Below are positions 1-8,030 of a stretch of 63,191 nt of DNA, in pieces. The stretch is from the NCBI GenBank assembly GCA_017509245.1, contig JAFWQC010000047.1:1-63191 (forward strand). The letters are read 5' to 3'. Source of the stretch: Clostridiales bacterium (GTDB taxonomy: Bacteria > Bacillota > Clostridia > Saccharofermentanales > Saccharofermentanaceae). Each line of letters begins with the position of its first letter. Position 1 is the stretch's first letter. Both the position numbers and the translations under genes were made by a program. The notes under the pieces were generated by a model. That model did no database searches. It was given only the letters and a program-made list of their open reading frames with translations, and was not told where the DNA came from.

Positions 1-123
1 AGCAAAACAGGCGATGTCTTTTTGAGACAGCTCTTGTTTTGTTGGGATGCATGTAAACCAGCCGGTTCCCCATTTGATGAAATCGTTGACAGATCTTGTG
101 ACAGATTGGGTGTTAATTTGTAA
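1..123 (+). CDS. 3' end of an unidentified gene (partial)
   Basis: Frame 1 is open from the first base to a TAA at 121-123, giving 40 codons that read like an ordinary protein tail (it ends CDRLGVNL). A hairpin followed by a T run lies just downstream, as expected at the end of a transcript. I do not recognise the family, and 40 open codons at a window edge could occur by chance. The upstream sequence is missing. Confidence 0.35.
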   Translation, partial: SKTGDVFLRQLLFCWDACKPAGSPFDEIVDRSCDRLGVNL

Positions 124-144
124 AAGAATTGTGCGAGGCCTCAT

Positions 145-181
145 ATCGTACCTTTTCACACCCGAAAAAAGTACGATTTTG
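145..181 (+). terminator. possible rho-independent terminator
   Basis: ATCGTAC (145-151) pairs with GTACGAT (171-177). The pairing extends inward through TTTT against AAAA, and a short T run follows. It sits 20 bases after the stop of the partial gene at the left edge. The stem is AT-rich, so strength is uncertain. Confidence 0.4.
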
Positions 182-232
182 CCCTTCGCTCCGTGCGTTT
201 AGCATGACCTTTAATTCTGCTGCTCTTCCTTA

Positions 233-283
233 CCAAAAACAATTAAGGGCTGCCTCACATTTGAGACCGCCCCTTAGTTTTTA
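233..283 (-). terminator. hairpin terminator downstream of tRNA-Pro (T runs on both strands)
   Basis: TAAGGGC (244-250) pairs with GCCCCTTA (269-276) around one bulged C, with an inner CTCA/TGAG pairing. T runs flank the hairpin on both strands, so it can end the tRNA transcript going left and any transcript arriving from the left edge. Confidence 0.45.
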
Positions 284-296
284 TATGTTTTATTCC

Positions 297-372
297 TGGT
301 CGAGGTGACAGGATTCGAACCTGCGACCCCATGCTCCCAAAGCACGTACGCTACCAACTGCGCTACACCTCG
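297..372 (-). tRNA. tRNA-Pro (anticodon TGG), CCA encoded
   Basis: The reverse strand folds as a full cloverleaf of 76 bases. The acceptor stem is CGAGGTG/CACCTCG, the anticodon loop is TTTGGGA giving TGG for proline, and the T arm contains GGTTCGAATCC. The discriminator base is A and the 3' CCA is encoded in the DNA (297-299). A hairpin terminator follows downstream on the same strand. Confidence 0.95.
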
Positions 373-414
373 ATATTCACGGCGATAATTATATATGTTT
401 TGCGCTGTTACTGC

Positions 415-446
415 AAATGAAGACCCCGCACCATCTGATGCGGGGC
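415..446 (-). terminator. hairpin terminator after the DUF4870 gene
   Basis: CCCCGCA (424-430) and TGCGGGG (439-445) form a strong 7-bp GC-rich stem with an 8-base loop, about 25 bases beyond the stop of the DUF4870 gene on the reverse strand. The T run after it on that strand is interrupted (TCTTCATTT), so termination may be partial. Confidence 0.45.
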
Positions 447-471
447 CGTTATTTCAGATACAATTCTCTGA

Positions 472-804
472 TTACTTAACGATCTTGATCTTTCCGAGGA
501 AGAGAGGAAGTGTGAAGTACTGAGTCTTAGCTGCTGCGATGATACCCATAACCATGAATACAACAACTACAGCTTCTGCTATCCAACCTACGAAAGGAAT
601 GCAAGCCAGGATTGCACCGGTAATGCAGATAACGATTCCGTTGTTTACGTGACTTCTTACGAAGGGTGATGTCTTCTCAGGTGAGATCAAGAGGCCTAAG
701 AGCCAGAGAAGACCGATGTAAGCAAGAATTGAGAACAACTTAGCGTTAGAGGGAAGCTGCTCAGATACAGGTTCCTGAACCTGTGCATTTTGATTTTCTG
801 CCAT
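472..804 (-). CDS. DUF4870 (Tic20-like) small membrane protein
   Basis: A 110-residue protein with a hydrophilic N-terminus rich in Gln and Glu (about 1-20). It then has hydrophobic segments at about 23-42, 55-75 and 76-92. The block SPEKTSPFVRSHVNNGIV between the first two is the typical loop of the DUF4870 family, in which a charged PFVR-H-NxG stretch follows the first helix. These are integral membrane proteins of unknown function. A good ribosome site (AAGGAGC) precedes the ATG. The gene is monocistronic: the divergent RNA methyltransferase starts 71 bases away and a hairpin lies after the stop. The family call is fairly secure; no role can be assigned. Confidence 0.8.
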   Translation of the reverse strand: MAENQNAQVQEPVSEQLPSNAKLFSILAYIGLLWLLGLLISPEKTSPFVRSHVNNGIVICITGAILACIPFVGWIAEAVVVVFMVMGIIAAAKTQYFTLPLFLGKIKIVK

Positions 805-875
805 AAGAGATTGCTCCTTTACTTTTAATATAAAAATATATTAGCATATAAATTGTCTGTGAGGGAGAATACAAA

Positions 876-1595
876 TTGATTAAAGTTAGCAGTTACAAAA
901 GCAACAATATATACACATACGGGCTCGGTGCGACCGTTGCGATGGAATATCTTCTCAAAAAGAGGGAAGCCGTCAAGGCCGTGATACTTCATCCGGGCTT
1001 CAGGTCCGAGGAAACGATCGCCCGCATAAACGAAATATGCGGCAGCAGCATCCCGGTATCCACAGAGGAAAAGCCGTTCAACATCCTTTCCAAGAAGGAT
1101 AACTGCTTCGTCATCGCCGTTATCGAAAAGCAGGAGGTCCGGATCCGCGGCGGCAACCACATGGTGCTGGTCAATCCGTCGAACTGCGGCAACCTGGGCA
1201 CGATCGTAAGGAGCTGCCTGGGATTCGGCGTTGAGGATATTGCGGTAGTCGGAAAGACCGCGGCCGATCCTTTTGATCCGAAGACGATAAGGGCGTCCAT
1301 GGGTGCATGCGCGAGCGTGAGAATAGAAGTTTTCGGGGACTTTGAAGAATACAGCGCAAGATTTCCTGCAAATAACCTCTATCCGTTCATGCTGGACGGA
1401 AGCACGATATTGCAGGAAACGAAGATAGACAAGCCCTTCTCGCTCATCATGGGCAACGAGGCAACAGGCCTTGATCCCGCGTTCAAAGACATTGGAAAGC
1501 CCATCAGGATCGAGCATTCGGGCAACATCGACAGCCTTAATATTACAATTGCTGCAAGTATAGGACTTTATGAAGCAACAAAGTCTTGCGAATAA
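876..1595 (+). CDS. TrmH/SpoU-family RNA 2'-O-methyltransferase
   Basis: A 239-residue protein with the three SpoU motifs in its C-terminal two thirds: NPSNCGNLGTIVRSC (about 92-106), IMGNEATGLD (about 191-200) and SLNITIAASIGLYEA (about 218-232). These form the trefoil knot that binds S-adenosylmethionine. Family members methylate a ribose 2'-OH in tRNA or rRNA; the target cannot be told from sequence. The N-terminal 80 residues look like the short substrate-binding extension seen in RlmB/TrmH relatives. The start is TTG at 876, chosen because GAGGGAG lies 8 bases upstream and the frame has no better start. The promoter of the next gene, rpsT, overlaps its last codons. Confidence 0.88.
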   Translation: MIKVSSYKSNNIYTYGLGATVAMEYLLKKREAVKAVILHPGFRSEETIARINEICGSSIPVSTEEKPFNILSKKDNCFVIAVIEKQEVRIRGGNHMVLVNPSNCGNLGTIVRSCLGFGVEDIAVVGKTAADPFDPKTIRASMGACASVRIEVFGDFEEYSARFPANNLYPFMLDGSTILQETKIDKPFSLIMGNEATGLDPAFKDIGKPIRIEHSGNIDSLNITIAASIGLYEATKSCE

Positions 1596-1614
1596 AATAC
1601 AATCGTGATACAAT
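1586..1614 (+). promoter_or_regulatory. promoter of rpsT
   Basis: TTGCGA (1586-1591), a 17-base spacer and TACAAT (1609-1614) preceded by TG (extended -10). It overlaps the end of the upstream methyltransferase gene and lies about 40 bases before rpsT. Confidence 0.6.
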
Positions 1615-1657
1615 TCTTCGGTAATTTGAAGATATAACTCTATAAAGGAGAAGAAAG

Positions 1658-1918
1658 ATGCCTAATATTAAATCAGCTATCAAGCGTGTAAACGTTTCCG
1701 AGAAGAAGGCAGCTGCCAATAAGGGTAAGAAGAGTGCCATCCGCACAACTATCAAGAAGGCTAAGGCTGATATCGCTTCCGGTGAGAATCTTGATGCTAC
1801 GATCAAGTCTACTCAGAAGGCATTGGACAAGGCTGCTGCTAAGGGCCACATGAGCAAGAATGCAGCTTCCAGAACAAAGTCCAGACTCGCTAAGGCTGCT
1901 AACGCTGCTAAGGCTTAA
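1658..1918 (+). CDS. rpsT: 30S ribosomal protein S20
   Basis: An 86-residue, very lysine- and alanine-rich protein starting MPNIKSAIKRV, which is diagnostic of S20, the primary 16S rRNA-binding protein that helps fold the 5' domain of the small subunit. Length matches the family. The start follows AAGGAG with normal spacing. It has its own promoter just upstream and a strong terminator just downstream, so it is transcribed alone. Codon choice is strongly biased (GCT, AAG), as expected for a highly expressed gene. Confidence 0.97.
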   Translation: MPNIKSAIKRVNVSEKKAAANKGKKSAIRTTIKKAKADIASGENLDATIKSTQKALDKAAAKGHMSKNAASRTKSRLAKAANAAKA

Positions 1919-1940
1919 TCGATAATTTCCTGGTTTAATT

Positions 1941-1980
1941 CAAGCCGTCTGCCTTGGGATTGCAAGGTGGACGGCTTTGT
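1941..1980 (+). terminator. terminator of rpsT
   Basis: AAGCCGTC and CCTTG on the left pair with CAAGG and GACGGCTT on the right, giving a long stem of about 13 base pairs with small internal mismatches and a tight loop, ending in TTTGTT. It lies 23 bases after the rpsT stop. Confidence 0.8.
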
Positions 1981-2033
1981 TCTGCGCATTTTTTGCCTGG
2001 GGCATATTTTCGAGACCGTGAAAACGGCTCAGC

Positions 2034-3317
2034 TTATTTAACTATTACAGGAATCTGCTCCCACTCCGTGGCGGTATCCCTGCCGTAGAGTTTCCAGCCG
2101 ATGGAAGCGGCGCGCATATCGAGTTCGAAGATCTTCCTTAAGTCATCGTTGCCCGACTGAAGCTCAAGGCAGTCCGACGGCCGGCTGACAACGGGGATCT
2201 TCGCGCATTTACCCATGATCTTTAGACAATACTTGCCCTCGCTGTTGAAGCCCAGGGCCCTGATGTAGGGCGGGCGCTTTACCGCGAGATATGAATTATC
2301 CTGGCCGGTCATAAGGCAGGCGAGCGCCCTGTAGATCCTGGTCAGCGCATATCTTTTTGTGGATACCGCGTTCTCGAAAACCGTAAGGCCGGGATCATTA
2401 TCCGGTATGGTTCCGGGTCTTATGTCATTTGCGAAATTCTTCAGATAGCCTGACAGGTCATCAGACATGTAAGTGATGTCGTCAAGAGAAGACGAAGCTG
2501 ATACGGCATTCATCAGATCTCTTACATAACCTGTGTAGTCAGGGAAGGAGAACACGCCGCCTGAATTTGCAGAGAGCATCGCTCCGAGAGAACGGTCAGG
2601 CATAAGACCTGTAAGGTTCGATGCGAGAGCTGACCTGCTTGAAGCATTGGCATTTACGATGCGGCGGATCGATGCGGCGCTCGGCATGCTGCTCCTGACG
2701 TCAGTATCGCTGTATCCGTCACCCTCGCGCCTTACCATGATGATGTTTATCCTGTTCTTAGTGTCGATCTTCCTGAGCGCTATAAGATAGTCCAGCGCGA
2801 GGATCGAATTGGGGCCGGACAGGATCTGATCAAGATCGCCCGTGATATTTCTGGATGCGGCATAATCCTTTACGGCATTTGCCCTTGCCTGAGGAAAGCT
2901 CATTCCTTTGGACATATATTCATTAAGTCCGGTATTGAATATCTCATCTTCTTCGAAGTCTTCCGATGCAAGGGCTTTCAGAAGATCCGTGTCATCCGTA
3001 TCAACGCCGAAAGCGATGTCGGTGACAACGCCCGACGATACGAGCTCAGATACCGCGCCCCGGGCAAACCTGGAAGACGGCGCGCATGAGAAGCTGAACG
3101 GAAGCTCAATCACGACATCTGCGCCGCATGAGAGTGCCTGTCTTGCCCGCACTGAAGGCGGACAGATGGCAGGAAGGCCGCGCTGGGTAAAGAAGCCTGA
3201 CATGACGGGCATCACTATTGCCCTGGGGTCATTTACGGCCTCACGTGCTTTCCTGATCAGGTATTCGTGACCGTTATGAAATGGATTAAATTCCGCAATT
3301 ATTCCTATGACCCGCAA
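2034..3317 (-). CDS. tmcAL: tRNA(Met) cytidine acetate ligase
   Basis: A 427-residue protein opening with GIIAEFNPFHNGH, the HxGH nucleotidyltransferase motif of the YlbM/TmcAL family. Known members activate acetate with ATP to acetyl-AMP and transfer it to the wobble cytidine of elongator tRNA-Met, forming N4-acetylcytidine. The length (about 400-430) fits. The start is TTG at 3317 with AGAGGA about 11 bases upstream; no ATG gives the conserved N-terminus. It lies apart from pta-ackA by one gene, on the opposite strand, which is suggestive because its substrate is free acetate, the product of AckA. Confidence 0.92.
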   Translation of the reverse strand: MRVIGIIAEFNPFHNGHEYLIRKAREAVNDPRAIVMPVMSGFFTQRGLPAICPPSVRARQALSCGADVVIELPFSFSCAPSSRFARGAVSELVSSGVVTDIAFGVDTDDTDLLKALASEDFEEDEIFNTGLNEYMSKGMSFPQARANAVKDYAASRNITGDLDQILSGPNSILALDYLIALRKIDTKNRINIIMVRREGDGYSDTDVRSSMPSAASIRRIVNANASSRSALASNLTGLMPDRSLGAMLSANSGGVFSFPDYTGYVRDLMNAVSASSSLDDITYMSDDLSGYLKNFANDIRPGTIPDNDPGLTVFENAVSTKRYALTRIYRALACLMTGQDNSYLAVKRPPYIRALGFNSEGKYCLKIMGKCAKIPVVSRPSDCLELQSGNDDLRKIFELDMRAASIGWKLYGRDTATEWEQIPVIVK

Positions 3318-3338
3318 TTTATGTAAATCCTCTGCTTT

Positions 3339-3347
3339 TGGTATAAT
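3339..3347 (+). promoter_or_regulatory. extended -10 promoter element
   Basis: TGGTATAAT, a perfect TGnTATAAT box, 37 bases before the start of the downstream membrane-anchored protein. No good -35 is visible at 17 bases, as is common for extended -10 promoters. Confidence 0.5.
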
Positions 3348-3384
3348 CTTTTCCTAGAAGATTATATTTCATAAGGCGGAGTTT

Positions 3385-4734
3385 ATGCAACGCAGAGGAA
3401 TGATAGAGATAAGTGCGAAAAAGGTCATCACGGGTGCGGTTATCGTTGCGCTCGGTATTGGCGCTACGGTTTTCTATCTGTTTTACACCGGACGCTTCGG
3501 AGGCGGAACAAGACTTAAGATCACGGCAACCACACATGTGGGCCATGAGTGGAGCGACATAGCCGCCAACAACAATATCGTAAGCGATTACATGTACGGC
3601 AGGACCAAGAATCTCATAGTGGCTAAAGGCGGAGACGGAATACTCGCCGCGACCTCCTATAAGATCGCGGGAAGGCTTGTGACACAGGAGGCCGAGAGTT
3701 CCGGTGTATACGGACTGTCTGACCAGGCACTGCTCCTTAAGACCTATGTCAGGACAGGTGACAGGGCAAATGCCGTCTCGCTTAAAGAGGAAGTCATCAA
3801 GAGATTCAAGCTCTCTGACGGTACATATAAGTCATTTATCTATGCTGACGGTGAAGGAGAGGAACTGATATCCGTATCAGCATCCATCGACTGGCTTGAT
3901 GCACTCATGGAATATTATGTTGTCTACGGAAGCGACGGAGATTATGAGGAGATCAGGAGCCTTACGGCGGTGCTTTTCGACGCCGGGGGAAGATTAAAGC
4001 CCGAGAAGATCGATGTTGCCAAATACGCAGAAACCCTGTATGTGAGCCTTAAAGACCCGAGCACGTTCTCGGAGGATGGCCGCGAAGGATCTCTGGAGCA
4101 GCTTTACGGAACGATAACGGGCGATGAGGAAAGTGCCGATGCAGTCCGTGAGGAGACCCGCGAAAAGATAGAAGGCGTGCTGCTCTCCAACATCAATCTA
4201 AGACTCATAAGAGATCTCGAGACAAACGGACTCATAGCTTCAGGCGCTTACGACAAGTCTTTGAAGGCCGTGAAGGACGGCTTTGCAGGTTCAGGTTACT
4301 CTTTCTATGCTTATTCGACGTCAGGGGAAATGGACTGTGGTGATTATATCTACAGCGGCCAGGATATCGGCGCGATCGACATAGCGCAGAATATAAAGAC
4401 TATGAAGCATCTTGCCGAAGTCGGCGAACTCGACGACGCATCTTTTGCCGAGTTCAAGGGCATGGTGATCAACAGCGGCAGGATCTATACGGAATACGTG
4501 ATCATGACGGGCAATTATTCCGGAAGGGAAGCTCTGAGCTCTTACACGGACGGCTTGATGATGGCATACTACATGGAAGACAAGGACCTTTACGGCAAAC
4601 TTTCCGACACACTGGGAAAAAGGGTCGCGACCAAGTCCACGAGCCCTGCTCTTTACATGATCTTCAGGGAAGAAAACGACAGATATGTCTTCTATGCAAG
4701 GGAGAATCTGGGCACGCGTCTCGTGACCTCATAA
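3385..4734 (+). CDS. membrane-anchored extracellular protein of unknown function
   Basis: A 449-residue protein with a positive N-terminus, one hydrophobic segment at about 15-33 (signal anchor) and then a long extracytoplasmic part without cysteine clusters. The region of about 100-420 is made of helical blocks with repeated aromatic and Asp/Glu positions (for example SASIDWLDALMEYY). This faintly recalls the (alpha/alpha)6 barrels of glycoside hydrolase family 8, but I see no convincing catalytic motif, so no enzyme is assigned. The ATG at 3385 follows GGCGGAG; an ATG at 3400 is possible but lies too close to its upstream purines. It is probably transcribed alone from the extended -10 promoter just upstream. 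Confidence 0.6.
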   Translation: MQRRGMIEISAKKVITGAVIVALGIGATVFYLFYTGRFGGGTRLKITATTHVGHEWSDIAANNNIVSDYMYGRTKNLIVAKGGDGILAATSYKIAGRLVTQEAESSGVYGLSDQALLLKTYVRTGDRANAVSLKEEVIKRFKLSDGTYKSFIYADGEGEELISVSASIDWLDALMEYYVVYGSDGDYEEIRSLTAVLFDAGGRLKPEKIDVAKYAETLYVSLKDPSTFSEDGREGSLEQLYGTITGDEESADAVREETREKIEGVLLSNINLRLIRDLETNGLIASGAYDKSLKAVKDGFAGSGYSFYAYSTSGEMDCGDYIYSGQDIGAIDIAQNIKTMKHLAEVGELDDASFAEFKGMVINSGRIYTEYVIMTGNYSGREALSSYTDGLMMAYYMEDKDLYGKLSDTLGKRVATKSTSPALYMIFREENDRYVFYARENLGTRLVTS

Positions 4735-4750
4735 TTTCTTATTTTATTAT

Positions 4751-4779
4751 TTGAAATAACATAGGTTTACGAGTATACT
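4751..4779 (+). promoter_or_regulatory. promoter of pta-ackA
   Basis: TTGAAA (4751-4756), exactly 17 bases, then TATACT (4774-4779). The start codon of pta is 37 bases downstream. It is one of the best consensus promoters in the window. Confidence 0.75.
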
Positions 4780-4816
4780 TTTGACGACTAAAAATTCCAA
4801 AAGGAGATTTATATAT

Positions 4817-5908
4817 ATGGCATTTATTGATGACATCATTGCCAGGGCAAAAGCTGACAAAAAGACTATCGTACTTCCCGAATCAATGGACAAGAGAACT
4901 TTTGAGGCTGCCGAGAAGATCCTCAAGGCTGACATGGCTAACCTCATCATCATCGGAACACCCGAGGAGATCGCTAAGAATTCCGAAGGTTTTGATATCA
5001 CAGGCGCTACGATCGTAGATCCTTTCAACGATCCCAACAAGCAGAAATATATCGACAAATTTGTTGAGCTCCGCGGTGTTGACACCATGGTAGCTGCAGC
5101 TAAGAAGAAGGCTGAGAAGAAGGGCCTTTCAGAAGAAGAGACAAACGCTCTCATCGCTGACGCACAGAAGAAGGGCATCACACCCGAGAAGGCTCAGGCT
5201 CAGATGGAAGCTGACTATATGTACTACGCTTGCCTCATGTGCAAGTGCGGCGACGCTGACGGTGCCGTATCCGGCGCTTGCCACTCCACAGGCAACACGA
5301 TCCGTCCCGCTCTCCAGCTCCTCAAGATGAAGCCCGGCATTTCTTCCGTATCCGGATTCTTCCTTCTCGACGTACCTAACTGCGACCTTGGTGAGCATGG
5401 CCTCTTCATTTTCGCTGACTGCGCAGTAAATACAGACGTTGATTCTGCTAAGCTTGCTGAGATCGCAAAGCTCTCCGCTGAGTCTTTCGAGCAGTTCATC
5501 GGCGCTCCCGCTAAGGTTGCTATGCTCTCATATTCTTCCTACGGTTCTGCAAAGCACAATGACGTTACAAAGGTTGCCGAGGCAGTTAAGATCGCAAAGG
5601 AAAAGTATCCTGATCTCGTTGTTGACGGTGAGCTCCAGCTCGACGCTGCTCTCGTTGAAGAGGTTGGTCAGCTTAAGGCTCCCGGTTCACCGGTTGCAGG
5701 CCACGCAAACACTTTGGTATTCCCTTCACTCGAAGCAGGCAACATCGGTTACAAGCTCGTTCAGAGACTTGCAAAGGCTCCTGCTTACGGACCTGTCCTC
5801 CAGGGGCTTGCACTCCCCGTTAATGACCTCTCCAGAGGCTGCAACGCTGACGACATCGTCGGTACAGTTGCCATCACGGCAGTTCAGGCTCAGGCTGCAC
5901 AGGCTTAA
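4817..5908 (+). CDS. pta: phosphate acetyltransferase
   Basis: Interconverts acetyl-CoA and acetyl-phosphate; with AckA it yields ATP and acetate in fermentation. The 363-residue protein starts MAFIDDIIARAK and carries IVLPESMD, the block DADGAVSGACHSTGNTIRP (about 152-170) and the C-terminal VNDLSRGCNADDIV, all typical of Pta. Length is about 30 residues above the usual 330. The surplus sits at about 92-140, a Lys/Glu-rich helical stretch ahead of the GDADG block. ATG 4817 is chosen over an in-frame ATG at 4781 because AAGGAGAT lies 8 bases before it and the earlier one falls at the expected transcription start. Followed by ackA after 43 bases; strongly biased codons suggest high expression. 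Confidence 0.95.
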   Translation: MAFIDDIIARAKADKKTIVLPESMDKRTFEAAEKILKADMANLIIIGTPEEIAKNSEGFDITGATIVDPFNDPNKQKYIDKFVELRGVDTMVAAAKKKAEKKGLSEEETNALIADAQKKGITPEKAQAQMEADYMYYACLMCKCGDADGAVSGACHSTGNTIRPALQLLKMKPGISSVSGFFLLDVPNCDLGEHGLFIFADCAVNTDVDSAKLAEIAKLSAESFEQFIGAPAKVAMLSYSSYGSAKHNDVTKVAEAVKIAKEKYPDLVVDGELQLDAALVEEVGQLKAPGSPVAGHANTLVFPSLEAGNIGYKLVQRLAKAPAYGPVLQGLALPVNDLSRGCNADDIVGTVAITAVQAQAAQA

Positions 5909-5951
5909 GAGTTAATTGACAATACAAGTTTAAATACAGGAGAAAAGTCTA

Positions 5952-7148
5952 ATGAAGATCTTAGTAATCAACTGCGGAAGCTCTTCCGCGAAGTTCCAGC
6001 TTTTCGACATCGACACAGGCGATGTTCTTGCAAAGGGTAATGCCGAGAGAATCGGAATCGACGGTAAGCTCACATATAAGCCCGCCGGCAAGGATGAGTT
6101 CGTTTCTACAGAACCCATGCCTGACCACAAGGTTGCTGTAAAGATGATTCTCGATGCTCTTGTTGATCCTGAGCACGGCGTTATCTCTGACGTTTCCGAG
6201 ATTGCAGCAGTAGGCCACAGAGTGCTCCACGGCGGTAAGTACTACAGTGCTTCAGTTATCGTTAACGACGACGTTAAGAGAGTTATCAGAGAGTGCTTCC
6301 CGTTGGGACCTTTGCACAATCCTGCAAACCTCATCGGTATCGAGGCCTGCGAGGATGTTCTTCCTGAGGGCACACCTCAAGTTGCAGTATTCGATACTGC
6401 TTTCCATCAGACAATGCCCCCCAAGGCATACACATATGCTCTTCCTTATGAGATCTCCGAGAAGTATGATATCCGCCGCTATGGTTTCCACGGAACATCA
6501 CACCGTTATGTAAGCCACAGAGTTGCTGATTTCCTCGGCAAGAAGTATGAGGACTTGAGGATCATCACATGCCACTTGGGCAACGGTTCTTCCTTTGCAG
6601 CTGTTAAGGACGGCAAGTGCCAGGATACATCAATGGGTCTTACACCTCTTGCAGGTATCTGCATGGGTACAAGAACGGGTGACATCGATCCGGCTATCGT
6701 TCCTTTCCTCATGAAGAACGAGAGATACACAGCTGATGAGATGGACAACCTCCTCAACAAGCAGTCCGGTGTTCAGGGCGTTTCCGGCGTTTCTTCTGAC
6801 TTCAGAGATCTCGAGAAGGCTGCTAACGAAGGCAACGAGAGAGCAAGACTTGCACTCGACATGTTTGCATATCAGGGCAAGAAGATCATCGGATCTTATG
6901 CAGCAGCTATGGGCGGTGTTGACGTTATCGTATTCACGGCAGGCATCGGCGAGAACACAGACCACATGAGAAAGGCTATGTGTGAAGGCCTCGAGTTCAT
7001 GGGCGTTGAATTCGACGCTGACGTTAATGCAGGCTTAAGAGGCAAGGAAGCTATCATCTCCAAGCCTTCATCAAAGGTTACGGTTTGCGTTATCCCTACA
7101 AATGAAGAGCTCGCGATCGCTCAGGAAACAGAAGCGCTCGTAAGATAA
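5952..7148 (+). CDS. ackA: acetate kinase
   Basis: Converts acetyl-phosphate and ADP to acetate and ATP in the cytoplasm. The 398 residues match the family length. The protein begins MKILVINCGSSSAKFQLFD, followed by VGHRVLHGG, a block ending FGFHGTSHRYV-like (here YGFHGTSHRYV), CHLGNGSS and FTAGIGEN, which supply the phosphate, acetate and nucleotide contacts. ACAGGAG precedes the ATG. It is the second gene of the pta-ackA operon and a clear terminator follows. Confidence 0.97.
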   Translation: MKILVINCGSSSAKFQLFDIDTGDVLAKGNAERIGIDGKLTYKPAGKDEFVSTEPMPDHKVAVKMILDALVDPEHGVISDVSEIAAVGHRVLHGGKYYSASVIVNDDVKRVIRECFPLGPLHNPANLIGIEACEDVLPEGTPQVAVFDTAFHQTMPPKAYTYALPYEISEKYDIRRYGFHGTSHRYVSHRVADFLGKKYEDLRIITCHLGNGSSFAAVKDGKCQDTSMGLTPLAGICMGTRTGDIDPAIVPFLMKNERYTADEMDNLLNKQSGVQGVSGVSSDFRDLEKAANEGNERARLALDMFAYQGKKIIGSYAAAMGGVDVIVFTAGIGENTDHMRKAMCEGLEFMGVEFDADVNAGLRGKEAIISKPSSKVTVCVIPTNEELAIAQETEALVR

Positions 7149-7182
7149 TTCGAGATTATTCGGGTGAATAAAACATATACTG

Positions 7183-7212
7183 GAAAAGGCTGCCTTAATG
7201 GCGGCCTTTTTC
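7183..7212 (+). terminator. terminator of pta-ackA
   Basis: AAAAGGCTGCC pairs with GGCGGCCTTTTT around a TTAAT loop, followed by the T run. It lies 35 bases after the ackA stop. Confidence 0.8.
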
Positions 7213-7355
7213 GGTTGCAGGAGATATGCGGGAGATCTGAGAAATGCTGGAAATATTCTGCCTTGAGGGAAAATACTGATTCCCGTGAAGTAATCATTCC
7301 TGATCTTTTGTAGACACCGCCTTGTTTATTGATGTGTTTGAATTTTGACCACGTA

Positions 7356-8009
7356 TCAGTAATTGATATTGAGGTTCTTCTTTATGTCCTTGTCGGCGCC
7401 GAAGATCGTTACCGTGTCGCCTTCCTCGAAAACAAAATTTGCGGGGAATTCCAAAATTGCCTTGCCGTCTCTCTTGATCGACAGAACATTCAGGTGGAGC
7501 TTATTGCGGACACCGAGGTCAACGAGGCTCTTGCCGATCCACTCCTTGGGGACCTTGATCTCAAAGATCGAGTAGTCTCCCGGGAAATCGAGATAATCGA
7601 CGACACGGCCGGAACACCAGCGGATCGCAGCCCATTCGGCAAGCTGCTTCTCTGGAAAGACCACGGCATCGGCACCGTTCCTTAAAAGGAACTTCTCATG
7701 GACCGAGCGGGATGCTCTTGCTACAACATATTTGGCACCGCACTCTTTGAGGAGTGAAGTCGTCTCAAGTGATGACTGGAAATCGTCACCGATCGCAACG
7801 AAGCAGACATCGAAGTTTTCGACGCCTAAGGTCCTTACGAATTCCTCTTTGGTGGTGTCACCTATCAGGGAACTTGTTACCAGTCCCAGAACGGGTTCGA
7901 TCCTCTCTTCGGAAGAATCAACGGCCAGGATCTCATCACCTGCCTTGCTCAGCTGATCAATGAGGTGATAGCCGAAGCGTCCGATTCCGATTACGAGTAT
8001 GCTCTTCAT
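7356..8009 (-). CDS. ktrA: KtrA-type potassium uptake regulatory subunit (RCK)
   Basis: A 217-residue soluble protein. Residues 1-135 form an RCK-N Rossmann domain with GIGRFGYHL (about 7-15) and an acidic end of strand 2 (AVDSSEE) that binds nucleotide. Residues 140-217 form an RCK-C domain. Such proteins ring the cytoplasmic face of a TrkH/KtrB channel and gate it with ATP, ADP or c-di-AMP. Its partner gene lies immediately upstream on the same strand (21 bases), so the two form an operon with the membrane subunit first. Confidence 0.92.
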   Translation of the reverse strand: MKSILVIGIGRFGYHLIDQLSKAGDEILAVDSSEERIEPVLGLVTSSLIGDTTKEEFVRTLGVENFDVCFVAIGDDFQSSLETTSLLKECGAKYVVARASRSVHEKFLLRNGADAVVFPEKQLAEWAAIRWCSGRVVDYLDFPGDYSIFEIKVPKEWIGKSLVDLGVRNKLHLNVLSIKRDGKAILEFPANFVFEEGDTVTIFGADKDIKKNLNINY

Positions 8010-8030
8010 ATAAGTGTCCTTTCTGCCGGC

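Noticed and set aside
825..1613. 262-codon reverse frame over the SpoU methyltransferase
   Set aside because: It is antisense to a gene with clear family motifs, has no ribosome site and reads as Arg/His/Cys-rich shadow sequence.
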